A stretch of 64,000 nt of DNA from Bacteriovoracaceae bacterium (GTDB taxonomy: Bacteria; Bdellovibrionota; Bacteriovoracia; Bacteriovoracales; Bacteriovoracaceae), in the NCBI GenBank assembly GCA_947446575.1, contig CANFHC010000015.1:1-64000 (forward strand). Reading direction: 5' to 3'. The notes under the pieces are model-generated. The model ran no database searches. It was given only the letters and a program-made list of their open reading frames with translations, and was not told where the DNA came from. How positions within the stretch are numbered: the first letter of the stretch is position 1; every line of letters begins with the position of its first letter. This document shows positions 1 through 8,719 of this stretch, one piece after another. The position numbers were made by a program, and so were the translations under genes.

Positions 1-1
1 A

Positions 2-85
2 ACTAAAAAAGTTTTTATTGATCAATTAGGAAATGCGTTTTTAAAAATGAAAAATAATAATTGGATAAACTTGATATTTGATTAA
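2..85 (+). CDS. possible 3' end of a gene entering from the left edge (partial)
   Basis: An open frame enters from the left edge and runs 27 codons to a TAA at 83-85. The residues are a mix of hydrophobic and basic types (…QLGNAFLKMK…WINLIFD) that could be the C-terminus of a protein. Nothing identifies a family, and AT-rich intergenic DNA can give such a frame by chance. Confidence 0.3.
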   Translation, partial: TKKVFIDQLGNAFLKMKNNNWINLIFD

Positions 86-353
86 TTCAAGGGAAGAGCT
101 TTATGCAGGCACAAAGCCAGCAGTACATGATTGCTAAAAAATCCTTGGGCAGCGACTTCTACAGGACATCATAACATACAGCAACGCTGGGAGCTTTATG
201 GTGAAAATGAAAGCGACACATCAGCAAAAAATTGCTCATAGCGAAGGCTCTTTTGGAGTTCACTACAACTATTTAAAGTTAATAATATCTTCCTCTCAAG
301 CTATGAGAGGAGATCTTGGGTTAATTTGTTGGAATTTTTTGTACCTAGTTTTA
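86..353. other. intergenic stretch with no convincing gene
   Basis: A 23-codon frame (103-174) starts at an ATG preceded by GGGAAG six bases upstream. The same ten bases, GAGCTTTATG, recur at 191-200 around the start of a second frame that runs antisense through the tRNA. A small hairpin (CTCTCA…TATGAGAG, about 295-310) follows. None of these is strong enough to call a gene; a leader or small RNA cannot be excluded. Confidence 0.3.
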
Positions 354-429
354 TGGTGGACCCATGCGGGATCGAACCGCAGACCTCAACACTGCCAGCG
401 TTGCGCTCTCCCAGCTGAGCTATGAGCCC
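354..429 (-). tRNA. tRNA-Ala (anticodon GGC)
   Basis: Read on the minus strand this folds as a full cloverleaf: a 7-bp acceptor stem GGGCTCA/TGGGTCC (two G-U pairs), D stem GCTC/GAGC, anticodon stem CAACG/TGTTG with loop CTGGCAG, T arm TGCGG-TTCGATC-CCGCA, discriminator A and an encoded CCA. The anticodon GGC (plus-strand 394-396) reads the alanine codon GCC and also GCT by wobble. No neighbouring tRNA is seen, so it appears to be a single-tRNA unit. Confidence 0.96.
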
Positions 430-471
430 TCAAATTTGGTACTACAAATCTATGAAAACAATTCGAGTTAA

Positions 472-1911
472 TCAAGGAATAAATTTAGTTATTGCCCCAG
501 TTTTCTCATCAACTTTTACTATTTCGTGATTTCCAGTGTTAACAACCAATAAATCTCCCTCAACGACAATAACATCGTTAGGCTCTTTTAACTTCGCTGT
601 AATTGTTTTTAACAGGCCTTTTTTCAAGTCGTAGGCTCGAAGAGCGTTATTGTAAGTGTCAGCAATATAAATCTTAGTAGAAGTCGCATAAAGCCCTAGA
701 GCATGTTGCATTCGAGCTGAATTTTTATCTCCATCAACTAGACCAAAATCAAATAGACCTTTGCCTATTAAAGTTGTGACCACTCCTTTATCTAAAACGC
801 GCAGTGAACTTGTTTCACTATCTAAGAAATAAATTTTATCTCCGAATTTTGAAAAACCAGACGGCTGAGAAAGAGAGTTCACAGCAAGTGGTCCATCGTT
901 TATCGACTCTTCTCCACTTCCTGCAACTACGCTTGTTTTATTTGACTTTAAATCAAAGTTTATTAACTTATGTGTTCCGGCCATAGCAATTAATAATTCA
1001 TGATCATTTAGGCCCAAAAGCGCCCAAGGGGATGCCCACAACTCTCCTCTGGTTCCATCTCCGCCAATAGTAGAAAGCTTTTTCGATTTAAAATCGTAAG
1101 CCCTTAGCGCATGATTGCCAGTATCAGCGATATATAAAATGTTGTGTACGAACACAATTCCTTGCGGGCGTCTTAGTGAATCAATTGAAAAACCTTCTTT
1201 GCCACTACCAATTCTTAATATTTCTTTTCCCTTTTTTCCTAGAATAACAACTTGATGATGACTAGAATCCGATAAAATCAAAACAGGTCTTGCCTTAAAT
1301 CCATCAGCGCTAAAATTAGGAACAAAAATAATTTTTGAAGGAAATTTGAACTTCATACTATCGTCATCTTTTTTCATGACTATTTTTGTCGCATTTATTT
1401 GTTTTGAATGCTTCTTGATAAGTTCCGCAATTTTTAAATCCAAATCCTGACGATGCCCTTCACCTGAATAGGTTTCAATCTTGTCTCCATTAGGGTCTAA
1501 GAGGATCTGAGTGGGCCAGGCATTTACTTTAAAATAATTCCAGATGAAAAAATCTGAATCATTGGCCACTGGATGAGTTATTCCGTAACGAGCAATTGCC
1601 CGGCGAATTTCCGCACTTCCTTTTTCATTATTAAATTTGGCGGAGTGAACACCCAAAACGACAAGTTGGTCCGGGTATTTTTCTTCCAGAAACTTTAAGT
1701 CTGGAAGAATCTGAATGCAATTAATGCAACCGTAAGTCCAGAAGTCCACCAGGACAATTTTCCCTTTTAAGTCACTAACTTCAAGGTGTTTTTGGGTATT
1801 TAGGATAGGGACAGTTTTAACCAGCATTGTAAGATTTTTTTCATTGGCAAAAACACCGCTAGAAAACAAGGCAGAGACAAGAAAAAAAAGACTGAAAAAT
1901 AATTTACGCAT
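472..1911 (-). CDS. secreted thioredoxin-like protein with NHL repeats
   Basis: A 479-residue protein with an N-terminal Sec signal peptide (hydrophobic stretch about 4-21, cleavage near FA-N). Residues about 30-165 form a TlpA/thioredoxin-like domain with a CINC active site (C62, C65) after FWTYG. The rest, from about 200 on, holds repeated NHL-type beta-propeller motifs (RPQGIVFV, GLYATSTKIYIADTYNNALRAYD and similar). This order, thioredoxin then NHL propeller, is that of NHLRC2-type proteins. It probably acts in the periplasm as a disulfide or redox protein with a binding propeller; the substrate is unknown. The start has a good Shine-Dalgarno, AAGGA. It is divergent from the 5'-nucleotidase gene across about 70 bp. 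Confidence 0.85.
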   Translation of the reverse strand: MRKLFFSLFFLVSALFSSGVFANEKNLTMLVKTVPILNTQKHLEVSDLKGKIVLVDFWTYGCINCIQILPDLKFLEEKYPDQLVVLGVHSAKFNNEKGSAEIRRAIARYGITHPVANDSDFFIWNYFKVNAWPTQILLDPNGDKIETYSGEGHRQDLDLKIAELIKKHSKQINATKIVMKKDDDSMKFKFPSKIIFVPNFSADGFKARPVLILSDSSHHQVVILGKKGKEILRIGSGKEGFSIDSLRRPQGIVFVHNILYIADTGNHALRAYDFKSKKLSTIGGDGTRGELWASPWALLGLNDHELLIAMAGTHKLINFDLKSNKTSVVAGSGEESINDGPLAVNSLSQPSGFSKFGDKIYFLDSETSSLRVLDKGVVTTLIGKGLFDFGLVDGDKNSARMQHALGLYATSTKIYIADTYNNALRAYDLKKGLLKTITAKLKEPNDVIVVEGDLLVVNTGNHEIVKVDEKTGAITKFIP

Positions 1912-1982
1912 AACTTGTCCTTCTGATACGATATAATGCTCACCTAAGTTGAGATACTACCAATAAACGTTTAGAGGAATCT

Positions 1983-3344
1983 ATGGGAATCTTTATTAAT
2001 AGAACACTTAATATGAAAAAAATCAAGGCCATCGGTTTTGATATGGATTATACAATTGTTCGCTATAACACCGAAGCATTCGAGCGCTTTACTCATCAAG
2101 CAGTTTTAAAAAAGCTAGTTTCTGAAAAAAAATACTCTGATGAAATCTTAAAGCTTGATTTTGACTTTCACCGAGTCATTCAAGGTCTTGTAATCGACAA
2201 GAAAAAAGGAAACCTATTAAAAGTTTCGCGCTTTGGAAAAGTTAAATCCTCTTATCATGGATTAAGTCCCATAGATTTTAAAGAACAACAAAAAATGTAT
2301 GGAAATGGAGTCATTGATTTATCTGCTGCTCATATTCAAAGTTTAGATACAAACTTTTCTGTTTCTAATGGCGTACTTTACTCTCAGCTTGTTGATCTTA
2401 AAAAGAAAGGACAACCATTCCCAGACTTTGAAACTCTGGCCGATGATATTAAAGAGGCACTTGATATTTGCCATTCTGATGGAACGCTTAAAAATCATGT
2501 TCGAGATAATATTTCTGAATACATTATTCAAGACCCAGAAGTTGTCGCTCTCCTTGAGCGCTACAAACGCTATGGAAAAAAATTATTAGTCATCACAAAT
2601 TCCGACTTTAACTACACTAAACTTCTCTTGGATTACACCATTAATCCTTTTTTAAAAGACCATGCTGATTGGTCTGATCTTTTTGAAATCACTGTGACAC
2701 TTGCTAGTAAACCACGATTTTTCACAACCAAGACTCCTTTTCTTCTTATTGATTCAAAAACTGGACTAATGAAAAACGCTGAAGGAAAAATTGGTAAGGG
2801 AATTTATCAAGGTGGATTTGCAGGGCTTTTACAAAAAGACTTAGGTCTAGATGGAGATGAAATTCTTTATTTAGGAGATCATATTTACGGAGACGTTGTT
2901 AGTATTAAAAAAACTTTTAACTGGAGAACAGCCCTTGTACTTGATCCACTAAAAGAAGAAATTGAGGCCATTCAAAAAAGTGCACCAATACAAGCTGAAA
3001 TTGATAAACAAATGGCGATTAAAGAATCGTTAGAGCATATGCTTAATAACATCGACATTAGAAAAAATGAACTACATGAAGATGTTTCTAAAGAAGAATT
3101 AAATGCACTTTTTGCTGACATTGATAAAGTGAACGCCATCATTTCTGATTTACTAGAACACCACAAAAAGTACTTCAATCCTTTTTGGGGAGAAATGATG
3201 AGGGCCGGTTTAGAAGAATCGCGTTTTGCTGATCAAGTAGAAAAATATGCATGCATTTATATGACGAAAGTAAGCGATCTTATTTCTTATTCACCGAGAA
3301 CTTATTTCAGACCGTTTAGAAGAACTCTGCCACACGAACTTTAA
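1983..3344 (+). CDS. HAD-superfamily 5'-nucleotidase (HAD-IG family)
   Basis: A 453-residue cytosolic protein. HAD motif I is FDMDYT (D20, D22) right after the start; a late acidic motif LGDHIYGDV matches the magnesium-binding motif IV. Length and the N-terminal IKAIGFDMDYTIVRYN fit the HAD-IG purine 5'-nucleotidase (cN-II-like) family, which dephosphorylates IMP/GMP-type nucleotides. The start at 1983 is chosen because AGAGGA lies five bases upstream; the ATG at 2013 has no ribosome site. Its last 54 bases overlap, head to head, the end of the deacetylase gene on the other strand. Substrate preference is inferred from the family. Confidence 0.87.
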   Translation: MGIFINRTLNMKKIKAIGFDMDYTIVRYNTEAFERFTHQAVLKKLVSEKKYSDEILKLDFDFHRVIQGLVIDKKKGNLLKVSRFGKVKSSYHGLSPIDFKEQQKMYGNGVIDLSAAHIQSLDTNFSVSNGVLYSQLVDLKKKGQPFPDFETLADDIKEALDICHSDGTLKNHVRDNISEYIIQDPEVVALLERYKRYGKKLLVITNSDFNYTKLLLDYTINPFLKDHADWSDLFEITVTLASKPRFFTTKTPFLLIDSKTGLMKNAEGKIGKGIYQGGFAGLLQKDLGLDGDEILYLGDHIYGDVVSIKKTFNWRTALVLDPLKEEIEAIQKSAPIQAEIDKQMAIKESLEHMLNNIDIRKNELHEDVSKEELNALFADIDKVNAIISDLLEHHKKYFNPFWGEMMRAGLEESRFADQVEKYACIYMTKVSDLISYSPRTYFRPFRRTLPHEL

Positions 3345-4301
3345 AAACTGTGTGTAAATCTCCCACGCTCTTTTGCCATAGCCACCGGCCATGACATAAG
3401 ATTGGGGGATTTTCCGATCTAATAAGAATTCATAAATCATTTTATCTCTAAGCAATAACTGCTCTTTAGTGAGTTTCAATTTTTCTGTACTAGAAAGTTC
3501 ATCACATTCAAAAGGATCAGCGCCATTAACAACAATCGCTACATCTGGATTAGGATAATTTTCTTCTAATTGCAAAAGTCCTTCTTTCAATTTTTCTAAG
3601 TACAAAGACTCTTCATTAACATCGACTCCAATATCAACATTACAAGGAATAAACCAAGGATCGCGAACAGATCCAGAGTCCAAGGGCCATCCTTCTTTCA
3701 TGTGAATACTCAAAGTCGCAATACTGCTATCGCGTTTGGTGATTTCTGCCGTGCCATCACCCTTATGTGCATCGACATCGATTACCCAAGCAGTCTTAAT
3801 TAAATTTTCATTTTGTAATTTTCGAAGTGTGATAACGATATCGTTTACAAGGCAAAATCCTCGCCCACCAAAACTCATCGCGTGGTGCATGCCTCCGCCT
3901 AGAAAATAACTAAAGCCAGAAGTCAGTGCCGCTTTTGTTGAAAAGTATGTTAGCCCCACTTGCTTTAAAACAATATCGAGTGCGCGAGTAAAATCTTTTT
4001 TGGCATTTTTAGGATTATAACGGTGGTATTTTCCATCCTCGTCAATGAGCTCATAACAAGTCAGCATCTCACGCTCAAGTTGGGCATAACTGCCAAAGAG
4101 TCGATCGATAAAATCAGGATTGTGAGCAAGGAGAAGATCACTGCGAGTTATAAATGGAATGAGATCGAGATTTGTATAAGAAAGTGTTGGATCAATTCTA
4201 TGCAGCTCATTGAAAACTGAACTAGCTCTGTCATCGACGATTGGGATCTCAACTCCAAAATCTGAAAACTTGAGATCACAATCGGGATGATAAAAAATCA
4301 T
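3291..4301 (-). CDS. histone deacetylase / acetoin-utilisation (AcuC) family deacetylase
   Basis: A 336-residue class I HDAC-like amidohydrolase. Visible motifs: GGGMHHA (H139, H140, the charge-relay pair), DVDAHKGDG (zinc ligands D177 and H179), NGADPFECDE (zinc-side aspartate D262 or D267) and AGGYG (active-site Y308). All catalytic positions appear kept, so it is probably active on an acetyl-lysine or acetyl-polyamine substrate that cannot be told from sequence. It sits nine bases after the small secreted protein gene and downstream of the aldo/keto reductase, as the last gene of a likely three-gene transcript. No clear Shine-Dalgarno is seen, so translation may rely on the upstream gene. 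The 3' end overlaps the nucleotidase gene by 54 bp. Confidence 0.88.
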   Translation of the reverse strand: MIFYHPDCDLKFSDFGVEIPIVDDRASSVFNELHRIDPTLSYTNLDLIPFITRSDLLLAHNPDFIDRLFGSYAQLEREMLTCYELIDEDGKYHRYNPKNAKKDFTRALDIVLKQVGLTYFSTKAALTSGFSYFLGGGMHHAMSFGGRGFCLVNDIVITLRKLQNENLIKTAWVIDVDAHKGDGTAEITKRDSSIATLSIHMKEGWPLDSGSVRDPWFIPCNVDIGVDVNEESLYLEKLKEGLLQLEENYPNPDVAIVVNGADPFECDELSSTEKLKLTKEQLLLRDKMIYEFLLDRKIPQSYVMAGGYGKRAWEIYTQFLKFVWQSSSKRSEISSR

Positions 4302-4310
4302 TATTTAAAA

Positions 4311-4619
4311 TTACCAGCTAAATTGACAGTCAACTTGTGCCCAAGATGTAACAAATGGATCGTAGAAATTTGAGTAAACAAAAGCATCAGCAAACATTCC
4401 TGGAGCTACGTAGACTTGGTTAAACCAAGAATTTAAAACGACGCCTTGGTATGTTTGACCGAAAGCCGTTCCTGAACAAACAAATGGACGTCCAGTTGTA
4501 TTAAAAACTCGCGCAGTGGCCACTTCGCGATTAACGAAAAAGCTCATTTGCGGAACAAAAGCGAAAGCTGATGTTGAAAGTGTTGCGAATAGAAAAGCTG
4601 AAAGAATTAATTTTTTCAT
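4311..4619 (-). CDS. small secreted protein, unknown function
   Basis: A 102-residue protein starting MKKLILSAFLF, a typical Sec signal peptide with cleavage near AFA-F. A longer frame exists, but this ATG is chosen because GGAGAA lies six bases upstream. The mature part (about 80 residues) is rich in Phe, Val and Trp and has two cysteines (in FVCSG and VDCQF) that could form one disulfide, as expected for a small periplasmic or extracellular beta protein. I do not recognise the family. It lies between the aldo/keto reductase and deacetylase genes on the same strand. Confidence 0.75.
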   Translation of the reverse strand: MKKLILSAFLFATLSTSAFAFVPQMSFFVNREVATARVFNTTGRPFVCSGTAFGQTYQGVVLNSWFNQVYVAPGMFADAFVYSNFYDPFVTSWAQVDCQFSW

Positions 4620-4655
4620 TAGGTTTCTCCTTCTTAGGTAAGATGACTCTTTCAA

Positions 4656-5600
4656 TCATTTTTGATCAGGTTTTGCAAGTTCAACCAATGATTGAAGCAA
4701 GTCCCCTGAAGGAAGATTATCTAAGGCACTAAAAAGTGATAACAACTGCTCTCGGTTTTTTGCGCCACACAGTGCAACACTCAACTCATCAAAGCTCAGG
4801 TTGTATCCTAATGCTAGCTCGAGTCCCGAATGGTTATTCTTATCAAGCAGAGGCCAGATTTTATTCATCGCCTGAAATTTTGATTTATTATCAGCATTCT
4901 TCCACCATGGGGCCCATGAACGGCAATCACTTTGATCAAATTTTCTTTTTTCATCGACTCTCCCTGTGAGAATTCCTTTATCTAGCGTTCCCCAGCTCAT
5001 AAAGCTCATATTCTTTTCCTTCAAATAAGCAAATAAAGTTTCTCGAGCTCCATTTTGAAAAAAATTAAATTCACTTTGAACCACTTCAATGCGCTCGATC
5101 TCCGAGCCTTTGTCTAAGTCTTCTACACTCGTATTACAAAGACCTATATGTTTAATTTTTCCTTCATGCTTTGCTTTGGCAAGCACTTCCAGAGGACGCC
5201 TGATATCAACCTTGGCATCTGGCCAGTGAATCATATACAAATCTATATAATCAGTTTGTAGATCTTTTAAACTTTGCTCCAACATCTTTTGAGTTACTTC
5301 GGGAGTATTACTCATATCTACTCTTTTATTTTCATGCCAAGTAACGCCAGACTTTGAAACTAAAAATGTTTTGTCTCGATTTTGTTTAAACGCTTTTCCC
5401 ATTCGTATTTCCGATAGTCCAAATCCATAAATGGGAGCTGTATCAAATATGCGCATTCCTTTATCAAAAGCCAAGTGAAGTAAATCAATTGCTTCACCTT
5501 CTGAAATATCCCCAAATCCATATCCTCCCCCCTCTCCACTTATGGCCGCTCCGCCAAAGGCAATTGGAATGCTAGAAATGGTTTTAAGTAATTGCGTCAT
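4656..5600 (-). CDS. aldo/keto reductase
   Basis: A 314-residue NAD(P)H-dependent oxidoreductase with a TIM-barrel. The catalytic tetrad is visible: Asp and Tyr in FDTAPIYG, Lys in LVSKSG and His in YMIHWPD. The start is put at 5600 (MTQLLKT) because AAGGAAAGAAGG lies just upstream; ten extra residues in the longer frame have no ribosome site. It is the first gene of a probable group with the small secreted protein and the deacetylase. Substrate unknown; the family reduces aldehydes and sugars or acts as a voltage-channel beta-subunit homologue. Confidence 0.88.
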   Translation of the reverse strand: MTQLLKTISSIPIAFGGAAISGEGGGYGFGDISEGEAIDLLHLAFDKGMRIFDTAPIYGFGLSEIRMGKAFKQNRDKTFLVSKSGVTWHENKRVDMSNTPEVTQKMLEQSLKDLQTDYIDLYMIHWPDAKVDIRRPLEVLAKAKHEGKIKHIGLCNTSVEDLDKGSEIERIEVVQSEFNFFQNGARETLFAYLKEKNMSFMSWGTLDKGILTGRVDEKRKFDQSDCRSWAPWWKNADNKSKFQAMNKIWPLLDKNNHSGLELALGYNLSFDELSVALCGAKNREQLLSLFSALDNLPSGDLLQSLVELAKPDQK

Positions 5601-5694
5601 ATGCCTTCTTTCCTTGTGAAGTTTTTTCATTCGGTGTATTAATATCGTGATAGATAATCGCCCTCTTTTTTAAAACTGTACAGTTGGAAAACTC

Positions 5695-7008
5695 ATGTCT
5701 AGATTTTTTGCCATTTGTTTTTTTATCACCACTATGCCGCTTCTTTTTGCAGATGATACTACAAATTTAAATCCTGCACTCTCACAAATTACTAACTTAC
5801 AATTGAAATCTCGCGAACTCTCTCCCGATTTAAAAGTAGTGAGAAATTATCGCGCCCAAAAGTCTGCAGAGTCTTTCACTAGATCAAGTGATTTTCTTCC
5901 TCAAGCTTATTTAAATTTTAAACGTTCTAGAGATTTTTACGATGAAAGAAATGCTCCACTTAGAGCATTGGGAATTCAAACTTATGATTCGTCGTGGGGA
6001 ATCGATTATACTTGGAATCTTTTAAACTATGGGTTGATTCAATCGGCCAGAAAAACTTATAATGAAAAAGATAAAGCCGAACTCGATTTAAATAATAAAG
6101 AAAAAGCTTACTCCATTATATTTAATACCAACCTATTAAACTATCTCTTAGCTAAGTATAAAAAAGCCGCAGTTGAAAATTCTCTAAAGAAAGCTGATGC
6201 AGGAAAAAGAGAAGCTAAGCTAGGCTTTGAGTTAGGGCAAAAAACAAAATTAGATGTCTTAAGATCAGAAGCGAATATGGTTTCTCTTGATTCTAAAAAA
6301 ACAAGTTTTACTGATGAAGAACAAAATACGAAAAGTAAATTTATCGAATTTTCTGGTCTAGAAGAAGCTGATTTAAATTTTCTTGATAATCAAAATGAAG
6401 AACAAGTTCTTTCATTGATCAATGCTATCAGCAAAGCTGCTTCTATGAACGAGCGACCTGACTTCTCTAAAAGTCCGTTATTAGCAAGTCTAGTATATGA
6501 AGAAAAAATTAATAAAATTGCGCTCAACTCATTAACCGAAAAACAATGGCCTAATTTGAGAATTGAAGGAACGTATAATAATTCTGCTGATTCATTTTCT
6601 CAATCTTTCCGTAAACCTTACCGCACTCATACCGTTGCCCTTGTTCTAACCATTCCACTCTTTAATGGTGGAAGTTTAATTTCTTCTAACTTTGAAGAAT
6701 ACTTTGCAAAAAAACAAAATGAATACACGATGGAGCAAAAGAAACTTGAAACTAAAAATCAATTAACTAATACGCTTATCAAAATAAATGCATTGGAGAC
6801 CTTAGTCTCTTCACTCACATTAAATGTATCGCAATATGAAGAACTCTATCGACTTACTCAAAAGTCGTATCAATTAGGTAAAAGTACACTACTTGAACTC
6901 TTAGAAGTTCAAGACAACCTTCTCGATTCAAAAATTTCTTTGGCTCAAAATAAAATACAATTTTACACTCTCTCACAAAATTATTTGTGGCAGGCAGGAT
7001 TTCAATGA
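5695..7008 (+). CDS. TolC-family outer-membrane efflux protein
   Basis: A 437-residue protein with a signal peptide (first about 19 residues, ending LLFA-D) and the two-fold repeated helical pattern of outer-membrane efflux proteins: a first helical repeat about 50-215 and a second about 250-430 with GGSL and the final LLELLEVQDNLLDSKISLAQ. It would form the outer-membrane channel of the tripartite pump encoded by the next three genes. It opens a seven-gene run with overlapping stops and starts; the adaptor gene starts in an ATGA overlap with its stop. Confidence 0.9.
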   Translation: MSRFFAICFFITTMPLLFADDTTNLNPALSQITNLQLKSRELSPDLKVVRNYRAQKSAESFTRSSDFLPQAYLNFKRSRDFYDERNAPLRALGIQTYDSSWGIDYTWNLLNYGLIQSARKTYNEKDKAELDLNNKEKAYSIIFNTNLLNYLLAKYKKAAVENSLKKADAGKREAKLGFELGQKTKLDVLRSEANMVSLDSKKTSFTDEEQNTKSKFIEFSGLEEADLNFLDNQNEEQVLSLINAISKAASMNERPDFSKSPLLASLVYEEKINKIALNSLTEKQWPNLRIEGTYNNSADSFSQSFRKPYRTHTVALVLTIPLFNGGSLISSNFEEYFAKKQNEYTMEQKKLETKNQLTNTLIKINALETLVSSLTLNVSQYEELYRLTQKSYQLGKSTLLELLEVQDNLLDSKISLAQNKIQFYTLSQNYLWQAGFQ

Positions 7009-8021
7009 TTTCTAAAAACTTTCTCCTCCTCATTCCTTTGATTGTCTTTGTCTCTTGCAGTGACAAACCAAAAGTAGAGGCCATAAAACTTGCAACAGGT
7101 AGTGTTGAAAGCACTGTCACAACTATTAACTCTGGAACAGTAGAAGCACAATCCCAGGCAGAATTGGCTTTTGGAACAGTAGGTAGAATCTCTAAGATTT
7201 ATATGGGCCTTGGTTCAAAAGTTAAGTCAGGGGCCATTATTGCTGAATTGGAAAACGCAGACCTCAAAGCTATTTATGATGAAACACAAAAAGAGTTAGT
7301 TCGCGCTGAAGAGCTTTATAAAAATGGATTAGTCTCAATTGCTAATCTTGATAGTGCTAAAAGAGCGCGTGAAGTTGCTCGACTTAATTATGAAAAAACG
7401 GTTATGTCAGCTCCCTTTCAGGGAATGATCACCGCAATGGATTTAAAAGTTGGAGAATTTTATCAAAGTGCTACTGCAGTAGGGAAAAAACCAGCAGTGC
7501 AAATAATCGATTTAAAAAAACGCATCATCAAAGGTGAAATAGACGAAGTTGATTTACAAAAAGTTTCAATCGGCTTTGGAGCCAGAATAAAAATCCCGGC
7601 CTTAAAAAATCATGTCTTTAAAGCTCAAGTCACAAAAGTTGTACCCTTTGTTTCAACTGCCAAAGACCAAGATCGTACCAGCCAAATTGAACTAGAAATC
7701 ATTGAAGCAAAAGACGAAGCAGGAAATGATTTATTAATTCCTGTAGGAGCTTCGGCAGACGTAGAAATTATTAGTGAAACAAAAAATGTTGTAAAAATTC
7801 TTCCAACATCTGTCATGATTGGTACCGGAAAAACACGCTCACTTTATAAAATCATCAAAGGCAAGCTTGCTAAAAGTGAAGTTAAGCTGGGCCTTGGTAA
7901 CTATGAGCGTATGGAAGTTTTAGAAGGAATTAAAGAGGGTGAATTAGTTGCCCGCCCCTTAAATGGCATAGAAATGGTTGAAGGAATGAAAGTTGAGGCA
8001 AAAGAAATCACATGGCCTTAA
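7005..8021 (+). CDS. MacA/HlyD-type periplasmic adaptor lipoprotein
   Basis: A 338-residue membrane-fusion protein. The start at 7005 overlaps the TolC stop as ATGA; the frame also opens with a GTG at 6987 but that adds residues before the signal. The N-terminus has a lipoprotein signal ending LIVFVSC-S, so it is probably anchored through Cys. It then shows the biotinyl-lipoyl halves (SQAELAFGTVGRI and YEKTVMSAPFQGMI), a short helical hairpin between them, and beta-barrel and membrane-proximal parts to the end. It should link the TolC channel to the MacB-type permease. Confidence 0.9.
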   Translation: MISKNFLLLIPLIVFVSCSDKPKVEAIKLATGSVESTVTTINSGTVEAQSQAELAFGTVGRISKIYMGLGSKVKSGAIIAELENADLKAIYDETQKELVRAEELYKNGLVSIANLDSAKRAREVARLNYEKTVMSAPFQGMITAMDLKVGEFYQSATAVGKKPAVQIIDLKKRIIKGEIDEVDLQKVSIGFGARIKIPALKNHVFKAQVTKVVPFVSTAKDQDRTSQIELEIIEAKDEAGNDLLIPVGASADVEIISETKNVVKILPTSVMIGTGKTRSLYKIIKGKLAKSEVKLGLGNYERMEVLEGIKEGELVARPLNGIEMVEGMKVEAKEITWP

Positions 8022-8719
8022 TTGAATTAAAAAATATTCATAAAAATTTCATTATGGGTGAAGAAAATATTCACGCCTTAAACGCAATTAATCTCACTAT
8101 TAATGAAGGAGAATTTACTTCGATCGTTGGAACATCTGGATCTGGTAAATCAACCCTGATGAATATAATTGGTCTACTCGATTTACCAAGTCTTGGAACT
8201 TATGACTTAGATGGTATTAATACAACGTCGATGTCTGACGATGATCTTTCAAAATACAGAAACCAAAAAATTGGTTTTGTTTTTCAAAGTTTTAACCTGC
8301 TTCCAAAAGCTTCTGCTCTTAAAAATGTAGAAATGCCGATGCAGTACGCATCCGCTTACAATAATAAACTGACTGATGAGATGATTAGAAAAATGGCCTT
8401 GGATACACTTGAAAAAGTGGGCCTAGGAAGTCGAATTCATCATTTACCTAATGAGCTCTCAGGTGGACAACGTCAGCGTGTGGCCATCGCTCGAGCACTT
8501 GTTAACAACCCAAAAATACTTTTAGCAGACGAGCCGACAGGTGCACTTGATTCAAAAACAAGTGAAGAAATTTTACAACTTTTTCACGATTTAAATTCTC
8601 AAGGTGTAACCGTCATTATCGTTACTCACGATAACAATATTGCAAAACGATGCCGCAGAATTCTTCGTATGAATGATGGGGTTATTAAAGACGAAGACAA
8701 TAGCGGAGCAACCAGATGA
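8012..8719 (+). CDS. ABC transporter ATP-binding protein, MacB/LolD type
   Basis: A 235-residue ATPase with Walker A GTSGSGKST, Q-loop VFQSFNL, signature LSGGQRQR, Walker B ILLADEP and H-loop VTHD. Size and sequence match the stand-alone ATPases of MacB- and LolD-type systems. It overlaps the adaptor gene by ten bases and the permease gene by four (ATGA), so the three are translationally coupled. It powers the efflux complex from the cytosolic face. Confidence 0.93.
   Translation: MALIELKNIHKNFIMGEENIHALNAINLTINEGEFTSIVGTSGSGKSTLMNIIGLLDLPSLGTYDLDGINTTSMSDDDLSKYRNQKIGFVFQSFNLLPKASALKNVEMPMQYASAYNNKLTDEMIRKMALDTLEKVGLGSRIHHLPNELSGGQRQRVAIARALVNNPKILLADEPTGALDSKTSEEILQLFHDLNSQGVTVIIVTHDNNIAKRCRRILRMNDGVIKDEDNSGATR

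Noticed and set aside
198-425. 75-codon plus-strand frame ending inside the tRNA
   Set aside because: Its last third is the antisense of tRNA-Ala (the well-known false WTHAGSNRRPQHCQRCALPAEL type), so it is not a protein gene.
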